From Pilaira anomala (lineage: Eukaryota > Mucoromycota > Mucoromycetes > Mucorales > Mucoraceae): 64,000 bases of DNA. The stretch lies in NCBI GenBank assembly GCA_025716855.1, contig JAIXMQ010000006.1, positions 485,501 through 549,500 of the forward strand, in the 5' to 3' direction. The translations under genes and the position numbers were made by a program. The notes under the pieces were generated by a model, which searched no databases, had not been told where the DNA came from, and saw only the letters and a list, made by a program, of their open reading frames with translations. This document shows, piece by piece, positions 11,362-27,318 of the stretch (the first letter of the stretch is position 1; each line of letters opens with the position of its first letter).

Positions 11362-13083
11362 CTAATCAAATAAAACTAGGCCAGTAACATCAAGTCAAAT
11401 TATGAGAGGAGATCAATATAGAAAAATCCAGGCTTATTTTTATACCGTCGATCTTCTTTAAAATTCTAAAAATACATTACATTTTTTTTTTTTTGTATTT
11501 ATAGTAGTTGTACGTCAATCAAAAATAAAAAAATAAAATTCAGGTAAAAACAGAGTATAAATGTTAGAACCTTTTTTTTTTTTTTTTTTTTTTTACTTTT
11601 TATTTAAAATGTGTCACAAGCCCATTTTGTTTATTAGAAGGGACACTGATTGTGTCTAAAAGGTCACCAAACGTATCTTGTACTACAAATTAATTAGTTG
11701 TATCACGCACTGTATATATGCAAATATCACGTCATTATAACCTTGTGGACTTTTTTTTTTATAAAGAAATTATTCTACCACTAAAAATCCAAGACTCAAA
11801 ACAATATACAGTAAAGGAGTTTTAATGATTTGGTAAAAAAAAAAAAAAAATTAGATTTCCACATGTAAATTCACCCAAAATATTATTTTAATCTAGACAA
11901 TAGAGCTCTTTTTGATACTATTAATCTATTGTTTTCTTAATGTACTGTGCGTGACATTTAAATTTTCTGTGTAAATAACAGACACAGGTCCCGAGCATGA
12001 TCCCCATCTGATTATAATATTATACAAAAGAAAAGTAATATTTATAAAGGTGGCATGTCTTTTTTACTGTGATTAACTTTTACCTTTGAATAATTTATTT
12101 AACCCCCCCCCCTACTCTCTTTTAGTCCTTACCGGAATAAGCTGGATCTTAATAGAAGTAGTATTATTCAATATCAATGCAGCATTAGAGTTTTATGAGT
12201 CTTCTTGGCATAAAAAAAAAAAAATGCTTCATATCCCCTCTCCTTAGTTTTAATACAGTAAAAAAAAACGTGAAATGGTATATTAGAATGCCGATATTGA
12301 ATGCCGTTTTTTTTTTATTCATTTATTTTATTCTGGATCAGTCTTTTTAATTAGAGTTTTATATTGCTCCTTTCTCAATGTTAAATTGTGTACCTTTCGG
12401 ATGAATTGGTGTGCGCGTGGACCGTTAAAGAATACAGATAACAATTGACAACTCATAATGTCATTATCTAGAACAAAAAGTGTGTCTCTGAAATAAACTA
12501 AATTTACCTATATTATGTATATGCATGTTCATGTATATGCAAGTTGTATCATTTTTTTTTTTTTTTGGTTTTTGGTTTAATCTAGAAGGATAGAGATAGA
12601 AAATTAATGTATGTTGTGCTATTGTTTAGTTTTATAAAAAAAAAGGGGGGGGAGGGTGTAGTCTGATTGCTACTGATAAAAAAAAAGAAGCACACTTTTT
12701 AAAAGTTGATTTGAGTTTTTGGTTCATCATTTTCAGGCACAGTTGCTACACATTGTAACTACACATCCTCGGTAAATGTAAATATATACACTGGTATTAT
12801 CTTTTTATACACGTTTGATAGTCTGACGGGCATATTCAATTTATATATATTTAAAGTATGCAATTGCGCTCAATTACTTTACTGCTGCTGAAAAAAAGAA
12901 GGATTTAGTAGATCCTTTGGAATCGTAGCACGTTTCTACACGTGTTTTGCATTACAGATCAAAGAAATATTTATGAATTAAGCTTCCGACGCGTAAAGAG
13001 AGAGAAAACTTTTTTTTTTTTTTTTTTTTATTTCCTTCCAGACTCTTTTTTTTTTTTTTTTTTTTTTTAATTCTAGTAACAAG
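11004..13083. other. intergenic between divergent promoters
   Basis: About 2 kb between the 5' ends of UDP-glucose dehydrogenase (minus) and the DUF4442 gene (plus). It carries several A or T homopolymers of 15-25 bases (near 11084, 11331, 11572, 13013 and 13048) but no gene that I can support. Both promoters must lie here. Confidence 0.5.
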
Positions 13084-13923
13084 ATGACAGGTAGTTCGAG
13101 CTCACCTTTGATCGCGGCTCTTTATGGACATTTAGAAGCTACGATTCATTTAGTGCAAGTTGCAGTCAAGTTGGAATGGACCATCTTTTCTCGGTTATTG
13201 AGTACTTTAGCGATTATTACTTTTAGTTATATTTTTTACATTTTAATTACTTTACGCCATGGCCGTCATCCTTTAATGATTTGGGAAAAGTTAGGAAAAC
13301 CCGTCGTGAAGATTTTTAGACCCTGGACATTTGCCCGCTTATTAAATAATAGCGACCCTTATGCTAGTTCGATTGGTAAATATTTATAAACTGTATATGG
13401 ATATATGTATAATTTTTTTTTGCTTACGTGATGTGTCATAGATATGCGTGTATCAACATTTTCACGAGGATTCTGTACAGCCATTATGCGGGATCAACAT
13501 AGTACTCATGATACACAAAAAGGGTATGTCATCTTTGTATATGTTACCATGGTAACTAATTAATATCTCAATTTAGTATCCATCCCACCGCATTAGCTAC
13601 ATTTGCTGAAACAACAGGAGGATTAGCATTATTAAGTAATTTGAAAAAGAAAGATAGAGCAATTTTGGTATCTATCAAGATGGAGGTAAATAACAAATAA
13701 ATATGTTTGTTTTTTTTTTATAAGCTCATCTTTTTTTTTTCTCGTTTTATAGTACAAAAAGAAGGCACGCGGACTATTGACTGCTAGTTCGGATTATACG
13801 CTTCCGAGTGATTTAGAAGAAGGTGGACATGATATTAAAACTGAAGTTGTAGTTAAGGATCGTATGTTGGATACTGTTGCCATTGGTTATCTTTTATGGC
13901 GAGTTGAAACAAAAGAAGCATAA
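13084..13923 (+). CDS. DUF4442 hotdog-fold (thioesterase-like) membrane protein
   Basis: Exons 13084-13375, 13442-13523, 13577-13685 and 13753-13923 give 217 residues. A hydrophobic segment at about 35-60 (STLAIITFSYIFYILI) predicts one membrane span. After it comes a PWTFARLL stretch and the hotdog core: helix GIHPTALATFAETTGGLALL, then strands carrying AILVSIKMEYKKKARG and VAIGYLLWRVE. The layout matches PF14539-type proteins, relatives of acyl-CoA thioesterases. No catalytic residue can be assigned with certainty. Substrate and compartment are unknown; mitochondrial or ER membrane is possible. Confidence 0.75.
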
Positions 13924-14140
13924 AATAAAAAAAAAAAACTTTTGCTGCAGTTTAATTCCCCCTTTTTTTTTTTTTTTTTTTTTGTGTACACAGCACAAAG
14001 TGAAACATCGCCAATAATGGCGTAGAGTTTAAAAAAATATTTCCCCTTGATTCGCCCCCCCCCCCTTTTTTATATTTTTTTTTTCTATATAATTTTTTTT
14101 TCCCTTTTTTTTTTTTTCTTTCTCCCTCCTTTTTATACCT

Positions 14141-14174
<34 letters not shown>

Positions 14175-14187
14175 GGGGAATTGACTA

Positions 14188-15630
14188 ATGACTGAAAATA
14201 ACAATTTATTTCAGTTGGCACAAGTTATAACAGAACTTCCTATGCATCAACAACCTTCTTCACCGATGCCTAATTCACGTTCAAACGAAAGTCATCATCC
14301 TTTAGTTGCCAGGAAGGTATATACATTAAATAAAAAGCATAAATGTTTTTTTTTAAAAAAAAAACTCAGCAGTAAGTGAATAATATCTTTTTTAGAATGC
14401 ATGTATTGTTTGTGCAGTTTGTTTTACTTGTTCAGGTGTAAGCTTTTTTTAAAGAGTAAAAAAAAAAAAAAAAGAAAAGAAAAAATACTTATTTTTATAT
14501 TATAGAATTACGGCGTCAATTGCCAATGCTTGGAAACGCAACCGCGTCGAGGTAAAAATTTACCTGAAGGAGGACTTGATTCTAGAGCCAAAAAGTTATC
14601 ACCACAAGATAGAGAAGATTATGAGTTTACATTAAAGTGGTTAGATGAATTTACACATAGTATTTATAGAGATAGAGATCAAAATATAGTTGGATTAACG
14701 GATTTGCAAGAGGTATCACTTTGCAAGGCACATTCAAGTACACTGTACCGTGCAAAGAAGAGGCACCAAAGAAATTTGAATCAAGCTCCGCCCTCACCTG
14801 CTGATTCCAATAGCACCATGATGGAAGAACAAAGAGACAGTTACCCAGTACTTCCTCAACCTCATTTTAATCATTACCCTCAAGTAGGTGGTGGTGCCTT
14901 AACTGCTAAAGTACGCGAAATATCTTTTCAACAACAAAATTATCCAACTGAATCACCTGATTTCTCCATGATGACAACATCTACTTCTGTTAAAAGAAAA
15001 AGAACAGCAACTAAATTAGATAAACCTATCTCTAGTGCTTCTACTCCATTGTATGGCAGTAGTATGCAACCTTTATTATTGAATCATCATCAACAACAAC
15101 ATCAACAACAACAACATCAGCAACAACAACAACAAAAACAACCACCACCACCACCACCACCATTACCTCAACCACCACAATCACATAGTTTTTCATCTCA
15201 ATTACCTCCACTTCATTTACGTACACCATCATTATCATCATTATCTTCTACTTTACAACATCAATTACATGTAACACCCAATACATTTAATTCACAAAGA
15301 AGTCAATCATATCAACATCATAAAGTTATAGAAACTGTATCATTAAAAAGTTCACCCATGACAGAAACTGAGAATTTTGAACCAATATATTATATAAGAA
15401 ATTTAGCCATCACTGATTCATATACATTTAGAGATTTATTATCTGAAATCGATTTTACTGGTCCTCCACCACCTGGTAAAAGAGTTGTTATATCTGATCT
15501 AAAAAGAGAAAGAATATTTCCATTAGGACAAGCAATAAGAAGTGTCATTCGTTATCCAACTGATACGCATGTTGAATTCCATTTAGGTCTGACTGAAAAA
15601 GCTTCAATTGACTGGAGTAATTATAAATAG
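14188..15630 (+). CDS. orphan protein with a CxxCxxCxxC exon and Gln/Pro-rich middle
   Basis: Exons 14188-14316, 14396-14437 and 14506-15630 join in phase 0 to 431 residues. The 42-base middle exon encodes NACIVCAVCFTCSG, so four Cys are spaced by two residues each. The next exon opens with NYGVNCQCL, giving six Cys within about 22 residues. Then come a charged helical block (DYEFTLKWLDEFTHSIYRD), a His/Gln/Pro low-complexity region, and a conserved-looking C-terminus (FRDLLSEIDFTGPPPPGKR onward) likely to be a folded domain. I do not recognise the family. The Cys cluster could bind zinc or an iron-sulfur cluster; a nuclear regulator is a guess. The T/G-rich tract just before the ATG lies in the 5' UTR. 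Confidence 0.65.
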
Positions 15631-15696
15631 GCTCTTATTTTTCGTTAAAAATCTCTTTTTTTTCTTTCTTTTTTATACCAGTTTCTCATACAGTGT

Positions 15697-15801
<105 letters not shown>

Positions 15802-16042
15802 GTTTATGATTATCCTTTTCTTCAGTATATCTTTCTTTTTCTTTTTTCCCCCCAAACTTTTTTGAAATAAAAAAAATCTATTTTTCCCACAAAAAAAAAA
15901 AAAAAATGGTTCGATCTTAAGCCATTCAAGCAAAATTTCAAGAGTGACGTCGTTTACGTACTTTTTTTTTTTTAAAGGAGATTTTTGTTTTTTTTTTCTT
16001 TTTTTTTAAAAAAAAACAATCATAAAAAAAAGAAAAAAGAAA

Positions 16043-18371
<2,329 letters not shown>

Positions 18372-18471
18372 ATTAATATATATATATATGTATGTATATA
18401 TATAGCATGTTTATAAACTCAAGTTTGTTTTTTTTTTATTTCCTTAATTTTTTTTTCTCTCTCTCTCTTAG

Positions 18472-20090
18472 TTATCTTCTAGATCGTTCAGCCTTGTGTT
18501 TATAATGACGAGCTAAATGAGAATTATTATTTTTAGTGTGCCTTTGATATTCTCTTTGATTGTAATCCATAGGTTCAGAATTGTATCTATTGTTTGAACG
18601 ATAATAACTATTGTTTTCTTCATAATTAGGTCTATATTGTTCCTGACGTTGATAAGATCTTGATTGAGTTCTATCATAAGGCATAGCATCATTACCAAAG
18701 CGATTACCCCCTCTTCTATTATGTGAATTATTTCTAGAGGAAGAGGGTGGCGGAGGTCCTTTTTCAATCCAGACAAATATTTTCCTGAATCGAGCACCTT
18801 GACTACGGGTATCGCTATGGTAATGAGGTTCTACCTTGACTATACTCGATAAAATCGAATCTGTCTTTGAACTCTCCGTGATTCGATTCATTAAAAGTTT
18901 ATAAGCGTGTGCAAAGATTTCTTTGACACGATCAAATTTTAAAGTACTACGGGCTACGTTAATTCCTATTATTATATTCTAAAAAGATAAATATCTTCAT
19001 TTTATGTCCTATTTTTTATTTATTTATTATATTACCTGGTTGATCTGGATCCACAATAGTAAGTTTGCCATGTTTTGTCTCGAGTACAAAAGGACAATTG
19101 TCTTTTGTATAATATCTGCCTCCATCGTTAAGTCCAATAGCTTGTTTTTCACTTTCAAATTTCGAATAGAAATTTAAAAAGCCTAATAAAAGATTACCAT
19201 AATAATCTTTTTTGGCTTCCATCTCTTTTGTTGTTTGTAACTACATACTGATTTAGAACCAAATCTCTCCCTTTCGTAACTACCATAATTTTTTTTTTTT
19301 GGCGCTCACCTGAAGGTAACTGACAATTAAGCAAATCAATGAAAAACTTGCAAGACCAGCAAATTTGGCAGACAAAGGTTCAAATAGAGGTAAATTAGTA
19401 AACCTAAAGTTACCAATGGATTGCTTTAATACCATAAATAATGGTTTTAAAGCAGGGTATTCCTTGATCCAAGCAGCTGTACGATCTGAACTAAAGCATG
19501 CGTTTTGTATACTGATATCAATCGAAACATTATTTTCATCTACTCCAGTGAAAACAGGTACTTTGGCTCGTGCGGCTAAGTTTGTATCACTGAATCGAAA
19601 TATTTTAGCATCCACAGTTCGTTTACGAAGAATTTTCAAGATATCCACTACATTTTTCTTTGGTAATTCTTCAAAATCAATATTGATATCTAAATCACTA
19701 AAACAAAGAGTTCAATTGGTGATTTAAAAAAAAAAAAAAAAGGGCGATAAGAAAATAAAAAAGAGTTTTTTTTTTTAATTTACCTTCCGGGAAATACAAG
19801 ACCTGTTACACTTGAACCAAATACAGTGATGGTAGTTATGCCTGGCCAAGTTCTTTCTACTAATTCAGAAATTTGATATAATAAGGTATCTCTGTTCAGT
19901 TTTTCTTGTTTCGTAGGTTCAATGTATTTTTCAAAGTCAAGGATCTCCTTGGACAATCTGTCAAAAAAAAAAAAAAAAAAAAAAAAGAATGAAAAAATTG
20001 TACCTTGAAAGAAAAAGCTGGAGTTTTCAATTACCTTTCTACTCTATCCTTTGTTGCTAAGGTCTCTTTATTACTCCAAGGTGCTTCCAT
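18472..20090 (-). CDS. TRF4/5-type non-canonical poly(A) polymerase
   Basis: Minus-strand exons 20090-20035, 19957-19784, 19697-19310, 19240-19036 and 18965-18472 give 438 residues. The nucleotidyltransferase motif reads TVFGSSVTGLVFPGSDLDI, with two catalytic Asp. The third Asp is in VSIDISIQN. The PAP-associated domain follows, including LLLGFLNFYSKFES and the nucleotide-recognition strand IVDPDQPGINVARST. The last acceptor is placed at TAATAG (18966-18967) because only that phase restores the conserved PG-x-NV-x-RS stretch. The tail is Asn/Arg/Tyr-rich and probably binds RNA or protein partners. Yeast relatives add short A-tails to nuclear RNAs in the TRAMP complex; that role is inferred. 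Confidence 0.92.
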
Positions 20091-20349
20091 CGTTATGAAA
20101 TGTCAAGTAAAAAAAGTAAAAAAAAAAAAAAAAAAAAAAGTAAAATATTTTTTTTACTTCGCTATCAAGTTTAAAAAAGGTAATTGTGACGGCGATGACG
20201 ATCATGAGTTGAATACGATGTCATGCGGATTTTCCCATAAAAACTTCCTGCACTGCCTTCCTCCCCCCCCCCCTTTTTTTTTTCTTTATTTCATTTATTT
20301 AACACATTATATATATATATATACATATATAAAAGACATACATATATAT

Positions 20350-23300
20350 ATGCGACTATTTATACTAAGCAATATTCTAATATGGTGCTACTTGGCTACT
20401 ACAGTTTATTCAGAACCTAATACACCCATTCATAAAGCAGGCTATTGTGCCATGCGAGGACAATGTGGAGGCAATATATTCACACCACTTCCTTGTGTCA
20501 GTAACAAACCTGCCGTTCAACCCAACAAAGCCTTTCGCCAACAATTGATAGACATGTGTGGAACAGACTATCTTACTGGACCCACCTGCTGTGATGAAAG
20601 TCAATTAGATGCTTTAACGGAACAAGCCAAACGAGCAGAAGCAATTATTTCTTCTTGTCCAGCCTGTTGGCATAACTTTAAGCAATTCTGGTGTAGCTTT
20701 ACTTGTTCACCTGATCAATCAACGTTTGTGAATATTACGTCAGTAGAGGCAGGCAATGAAGAAGGAGAATTTGCAGTGAATGGAGCCGATTATTGGGTAG
20801 GAGATAATTTTGGTACACAATTCTTTGATAGTTGTAAGGATATCAAGTTTGGGTCAAGTAATGGGTATGCAATGGATTTCATTGGTGGAGGAGCCAAGGA
20901 TTGGCATGGGCTTGTATCTTATATGGGAAAAAAGCGACCACTTATTGGTAGCCCCTTTCAGATTGATTTTCCTACACTTGAAAATGTAACACAAGACGGG
21001 TTAGAAAGATATGACCAAGATGGTAAAGCTTGTAATGATACGGATGCTGCGTATCGTTGTGCCTGTATTGATTGTAACTCAGTGTGTCCTGTTTTACCTC
21101 CTACACCGAATGAAGAACCCGAATGTTATATTGGTTTATTAAGATGCTGGAGTTTCACGATGTTAATGACCTATATGACCTTACTTGGTTTAGGTCTTAT
21201 TCTTTTATTAGCCAGAAATCAAAGGGTGGGAAGATTTCTGCAGAGTTGCTTTGGTATTGATTTAGACCGTGCCGAATCCCGAGGACTTTATGAACGATTA
21301 GCGCTTTCGGAAGATTTAGAACACGACGAGGACGAAGAAGCAGAAGAAGAAGATGGTCAAAATTTATTGGACCCTGATTATACACCACGTCGGTATTGGT
21401 TAAATTCTCGCTTACAGAATTGGTTTTATTATCAAGGATTGTTCTGTGCTAGATACCCTTGGTTGGTCATCATGACGTCTTTAGTATTTGTTTTCGTTTG
21501 TTCACTTGGCTGGTCTCGATTCGCATTAGAAAGAAACCCTGTCAATCTCTGGGTTGCTCCTTCTTCTGTCGCTTTAGGTCAAAAGAATCATTTTGATCAC
21601 CATTTTACTCCATTCTATCGTACCTCTCAAATCTTTTTAGTCAGTGAAACCAATGATCCAATTGCCTCTGCTGAACATTTAATAAGTTTGTTTGAATTAG
21701 AAGATGAAATTAAGACGATGAAGTCAAGTGTCTATCATGATACTTTACAAGACGTTTGCTTTCATCCAAATGGTGATGCTTGTATCGTACAATCTGTCAC
21801 AGGGTATTGGCAAGGAGATATTGATAATTTTAATCCAGAGAATTGGGAATCTGAATTAAATGATTGCGCTTCACAACCTTCTTTATGCTTACCAGAGTTT
21901 CAACAACCGCTAAAACCAGAAATGATCTTGGGTGAATATCCTGAAAATCATTTCACAAAGGCCAAGGCATTTATCATTACTTATGTTATCACCAATTCAG
22001 TTCATGCTAATGAAACTGTAAGAGCAGAACATTGGGAAAAGTCTTTACTGACCATCTTGAACGGTTTAAGTGAGCGTCCTGAATGGAAAGGTGTAAGAGT
22101 CAGTTATTCTACTGAAGTAAGTGAATGAATTATATATATATATATAACATCTTGGAAATGATACTTATTTCAGTTGTTTATTTTAGAGCTCTTTGGAGAA
22201 AGAATTGAACAAGTCAAGTAATACAGATGCAGGCACAGTGATCATCAGTTACTTGGTGATGTTTATCTACGCTTCCATCGCATTGGGTCGTCTCACTTCT
22301 CTCAACCCACGTAGATTATTGATTGATTCCAAATTCAGTCTTGGTGTCTGTGGTATTTTGATCGTAATCTTTTCAGTTTCGACAGCAGTAGGACTTTTCT
22401 CATTCACTGGGAAAAAGATTACATTGATTATAGCCGAAGTCATTCCATTTTTAGTACTTGCAGTAGGTGTAGATAATATCTTTATTTTATGTCATGAATA
22501 TGCCAGAAGAAAAGAACAAAATGATGAGGAATCGATTGAAGAACGTGCAGCAAAGACGTTGGGTAAGATGGGACCTAGTATCTTGTTGAGTTCCTTGAGT
22601 GAGACGATTGCGTTTGGATTAGGTACGTTAGTGACAATGCCTGCCGTAAGTAGTTTTGCTATTGTTGCATCGATTGCTGTATTTGTGGATTTCGTGTTAC
22701 AAGTGACTTGTTTCGTGTCTTGTTTGACTTTGGATGCTTACAGAGAAGAAGGCAATCGAGTCGATTGTGTACCCTGTATACGTATCAAGGCACCTGAACC
22801 AGTTGAGAGTGAAGGCATGATTACATCTATTATGAAGAATTATTATGTACCTTTGATCTTGAACCGAGCCAGTAAATATGTTATTTGTTTTGGATTCCTT
22901 GGTTTATTTGCTATTGGATTATCGTTAGCGCCTCAATTACCTATTGGATTAGATCAACGTATTGCATTACCATCAGATTCTTATTTGGTGCAGTACTTTA
23001 ACGATTTGGATCAATACTTTAATGTGGGACCACCTGTTTACTTTGTAGTGAAAGGATCTAATTTGACAGAAAGATCAGAACAACGCAAGATTTGTGGTGC
23101 ATTTCCCTCTTGTCATCAAAGATCTTTAGCAAATGTATTAGAACAAGAGAGAAGAAGACCCAATGTATCTTATATTGGTGAACCTACTAGTGTTTGGATT
23201 GATGATTATATGCATTGGTTAAATCCAGCCGTGACTTGTTGTCGATTCAAGAATGAAGCTATGAAAAAGAAGAAACGTGGTTTAGCACCCATCTCTCGTC

Positions 23301-24064
23301 GTCAAGTGAGTTCATTAGAACAAGAGTATTTTAAAAAGAAATATGAGCTCTGTGGTCCCTACGATGATGAAGATGAATGTACAGATTGTTTCCCTCAATG
23401 GGATGTGAGTATGGATAACTTTCCACAAGGTAAAGCGTTTTTAGATTATTATGATATTTGGATCAATATGGCACCAGATGAAGATTGTCCATTAGGTGGT
23501 AAAGCAGGCTATGGCGATGCGATTGTATCTGATCATAAGGCAGTAACGATTGAAACATCTTATTTCCGTACATTTCATACACCATTACGTAGTCAAGAAC
23601 AATTTATTGCAGCATATGAATCAGCTAGACGTATTGCAGATGGACTTAGTCAAGAATTAGAGTTGGAAGTCTATCCTTATTCAGTCTTTTATATCTTTTT
23701 TGAACAGTATACGTATATTGTTTCCATGGCATTTGAGATATTGGGATTAGCTATTCTTTCGATCTTTGTTGTGACAAGTTCTTTGTTGGGTAGTTTAAGA
23801 TGTGGATTAATTGTGATGAGTGTAGTGATTATGATTTTGGTGGATGTGATTGGGGTTATGACAGTTTGGGGAGTTAGTTTAAATGCAGTCAGTTTGGTGA
23901 ATTTAGTGATTTGTGTTGGTATTAGTGTTGAATTCTGTTGTCATATTGCTCGTGGATTTATGGTAGCAAGTGGTAGTGAAGAAGAAAGAGCTGGAAAGAG
24001 TATGGTTGATGTTGGTAGCTCGGTAAAGAAGTTATTATTACTATTATTATTATTATGTGATTGG

Positions 24065-24103
<39 letters not shown>

Positions 24104-24550
24104 ATAAAGGTCTTTTGTGGTATTACATTAACTAAATTTGCTGGTATTACAGTATTGGCATTTACAAGATCCAAGATTTTCGAAGTATATTATTTCAGAA
24201 TGTGTAAGATTTGTTTGTTTTTGAAAAAAAAAAAAAAAGATTGAAAAAGGAAATTAATTGTTTGTTTATATACAGATCTTTCAATTGTTGTTTTGGGAGC
24301 GTTACATGGACTTGTGTTATTACCTGTTTTGTTGAGTATGTTTGGTGGCGAAGGTATGGCTTTAATGGCTGAATTTGATGAAGACGGATTTGCTTGGTCT
24401 ACAGGCAATGATTGGAGAGGTCTAGGTAGAAATAATCGTGGCCTTTTAATTGATGATAATGACAGTTCTGATCAAGTTTTGATTACAGATATGCCATCAG
24501 CGGAATCTGATACGTCATATCCCCAGCAACATCGAATGTCTGCAGAATAA
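20350..24550 (+). CDS. NPC1-type sterol transporter (Niemann-Pick C1 family)
   Basis: Exons 20350-22116, 22187-24022, 24110-24203 and 24276-24550 give 1323 residues, the family's usual size. A signal peptide (MRLFILSNILIWCYLATTVYS) precedes the Cys-rich N-terminal sterol-binding domain (GYCAMRGQCGGN onward). A first membrane span comes near 260-280, then luminal domains. The sterol-sensing domain begins after the first intron (TVIISYLVMFIYASIALG). It contains VIPFLVLAVGVDNIFIL and is followed by the second RND-like membrane block (EVYYFRM, then GALHGLVLLPVLLS). The protein moves sterol out of vacuoles or late endosomes. The start at 20350 is chosen because it begins the signal peptide; the frame is open upstream only through A/T tracts. 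Acidic cytoplasmic loops are present after the first luminal domain. Confidence 0.96.
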
Positions 24551-25142
24551 AAGATCTGTTCAGTATCTCATGAGTAGATCCAGTGTAGCTTCATGCGTCT
24601 TTCCCGATAGATCTAAAATAAAAAATAAAAATAAAAATCACGATTTAAGGGGTCAACTGATTATACATCTTTTTTGACAACTTTTTTTTTGTATTATAAA
24701 AATGAATCTTTTTCTGATTCAGCCATTGTTTGTTGGTCAATCAATTTTAGAGTGGGGATTCAATGGTAGAAGGAAAAAGAACAATGATTTGCAGAGAGAG
24801 AGGGTTTCCCAGCAACTGGTTCCCAAAAAGAAAACTATGACCGAAAATGGGTTTTTAGAGAAGTACAGACTACGTAATTATTACACAATTTGGTACGACC
24901 AGAACATTTTTTTTTAAATGAAATTAAATTATTTCTGTTTGTTCAAACTCAGGAATTATTTAATGACTTTTATATATAGTGTAAGTATACAATGGACCAG
25001 GCCCTTGATAAATAGATAAATATATAATATATATAAAGTTAAGGTTGAGTTATATAATATAAATGTACTGCTTGAATGAATATGATTGGTGGAGTAAAGT
25101 GTATTTATATACATCCCATTTTGCTTAGCCCTTTTTTACTTG

Positions 25143-25180
<38 letters not shown>

Positions 25181-25556
25181 TGGCGTGAGATAGGTGTATA
25201 TATATAAGAGAATCCACTTTTTTCATAGTAAACATGACGTGTTTATTAAACTGTTGATATATAATATATTACAATGCATGGAAAGCACGGGCGTAGTCCG
25301 AAAAAAGAAGTGGCGGAAACTGATTGGCATCCTTGCGAACAACAACACGCGCGCACACACACACAAAAGTATACACAAGCGTGCACAGCACAAACTTGAC
25401 TATTTTTACTCCTATTTTCCTTTTTATTTTTATTTTTCTTTTTCTTTTCTTTTTTTTTTCCTCTTTTCTTTCTTCTTCTTTATACTTTTTTTCTCTCTCT
25501 CTCTCTCTCTCTCTCTTTATAGAATATATATATATATACATATATACATACATTAA
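24551..25556. other. intergenic
   Basis: Spacer with a 41-base A-run near 25145, a (CT)n tract at 25493-25516 and TA-rich sequence just before the next ATG. A 71-codon open frame at 24702-24917 has no recognisable content. Confidence 0.5.
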
Positions 25557-27318
25557 ATGACTACACAAAAAGTCTCGGTTATCGAAAACTTAAAAGAAGA
25601 AAATACAACATTATTACAAACGAATAGTTTATTTTCAACTTATTATATTCAACCCTTCTGGGAAACGTTATTACAGCAAGATCACAATACGTTTGCTAAG
25701 CCTATTGGGGCTTCGTCACCCGATTCGTATCACGAGAACAACCACCCTGCAGTTATACCAATAGGAGCACCAAGAATGGCAATCGATGATTTGATTACAG
25801 GTCCGACACCGGATTCTTTACATCAATTTATGCTGTTATCTCAATTAAACAGTAATCTACATACAGTCATTAAAGATGATGTCTTTTTAGCACAACCTTC
25901 TACTTTATCACGTGATGCTTTATACCCTTCCTGGTTACCTACTTCCTCAACAGAACATGATGATACTGCTTCTCTTAGTAGTCATTCTTCTCTTTCTTCT
26001 TCTCAACATAGTGATAAATTAAATTCTTCTCCTTGTCTATCTCCTGTGACATCACCAACGAACTTTTTATATAATCATGAACCATTATTTGAAGGTGGTA
26101 TCATTCAAGATAACAATACAAAGAATGAAGACCAAGAATTTTGTTTTGATGATGATTATGATGATTTATCTTCTGTATTGACTGATTCAACAACAAGTGA
26201 AGATAAACAGCAAAAGATGATTCGTCGTTTATCCACTGTTAGTGATGATTTAGATTGGTTTAAACTGTTGGATGCGTTCCGAGCTGACCTATCTGAAACG
26301 ACTGTAGTGAAGGAAGAGGAAGCGAAGGAAGAAGTGGAAGCGACCGTAGCAACAGCAGCAGCAGCAGCAGCAGTAGCAGCATCAGCAGCAGTAGCAACAG
26401 CAGCAGTGGATTCATACGCAAACATACAGCCACCCACAAAGCGTAAACGAGCCAAGTTGGCCATGTATGAATCAAGTGATGATGAACATACGCCTATTAA
26501 AAAAAAGAACGTTCGATCAACTAATCTCAGTCAAAAGCGCCGAAAGAAAAGTAAGGCGACTTATAAAAAATACCAAAAGAAAAAGACGGGTGATAATCAA
26601 GAAAAAGTTCAATTTAACTTATCACATGCAATTCCATTCATATTAAAGAATAATAAAAAGGAGGAATTTGATCAAAACAACAAAGAATCTATTTCTTCAA
26701 CCAGTCGTTGTCAGCTGATCGAATCCGTTACAGCAACAGAAGATGATGATGATGATAATGATAATGATGATAAAAAGACAGTGTTTCAACATTTAACTGA
26801 AGCTGGTATTGACTGGTGTAGATATTGTGGTACAACTGAAGGTGTCAACTGGAGACCTGGTCCATGGGGAAAACGTACATTATGTAATAAACATGGTTGT
26901 GATTATAAAGGTTATGGTTTAGCAAGTCGTTTACCTAGATTAGATTTATCTGCTTTTTCAAATGAAAAATTAGAAGAAAGATTACGCCCTGTTGTTCAAC
27001 AATTTTGTATCGTATGCCAATCTCCTGAACAAACTGAAAAAAATAATCACCTCGTACTCTGTAGTGGTGGTTGTTCTCGCGCTTATCATCAACAATGTCA
27101 TTCTCCCGTTATCACTGTCAATCCATCTACTGATCCTGTACGTTGGTATTGTAGTCCATTATGCAAGGAGAATCGTAAGCGTAACAAAGTTGGTATGTGA
27201 ACTCTCTATTTATTTTGTTTGTTATTTAACTATACTAACCTTCTTTTCTTTAGTTGTTGAATTACCACGTAAACATATGCCTTTAATGCACTTACTACCT
27301 AAAAAAAAGTCTTGTTAA
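25557..27318 (+). CDS. GATA-like zinc finger plus PHD finger protein
   Basis: Exon 25557-27192 and exon 27254-27318 give 566 residues. The N-terminal two thirds are disordered: Ser-rich, acidic (DDDYDDLSSVL), a GCA-coded Ala run, and a basic stretch (KRRKKSKATYKKYQKKK) that could be a nuclear signal. The GATA-like finger follows as WCRYCGTTEGVNWRPGPWG, then LCNKHGCDYKGYG. Its second Cys pair is spaced C-x4-C rather than the usual C-x2-C. A PHD finger starts at FCIVCQSPEQTEKNNH and includes LCSGGCSRAYHQQC and WYCSPLC. A chromatin-linked transcription regulator is a sound inference; the target genes are unknown. Confidence 0.85.

Noticed and set aside
24702..24917. 71-codon frame in the spacer after NPC1
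   Set aside because: No recognisable motif; the start lies in ordinary AT sequence and length is within chance.
26156..26475. Poly-Ala and poly-Leu antisense frames
   Set aside because: Mirror readings of the GCA repeat in the GATA/PHD gene.
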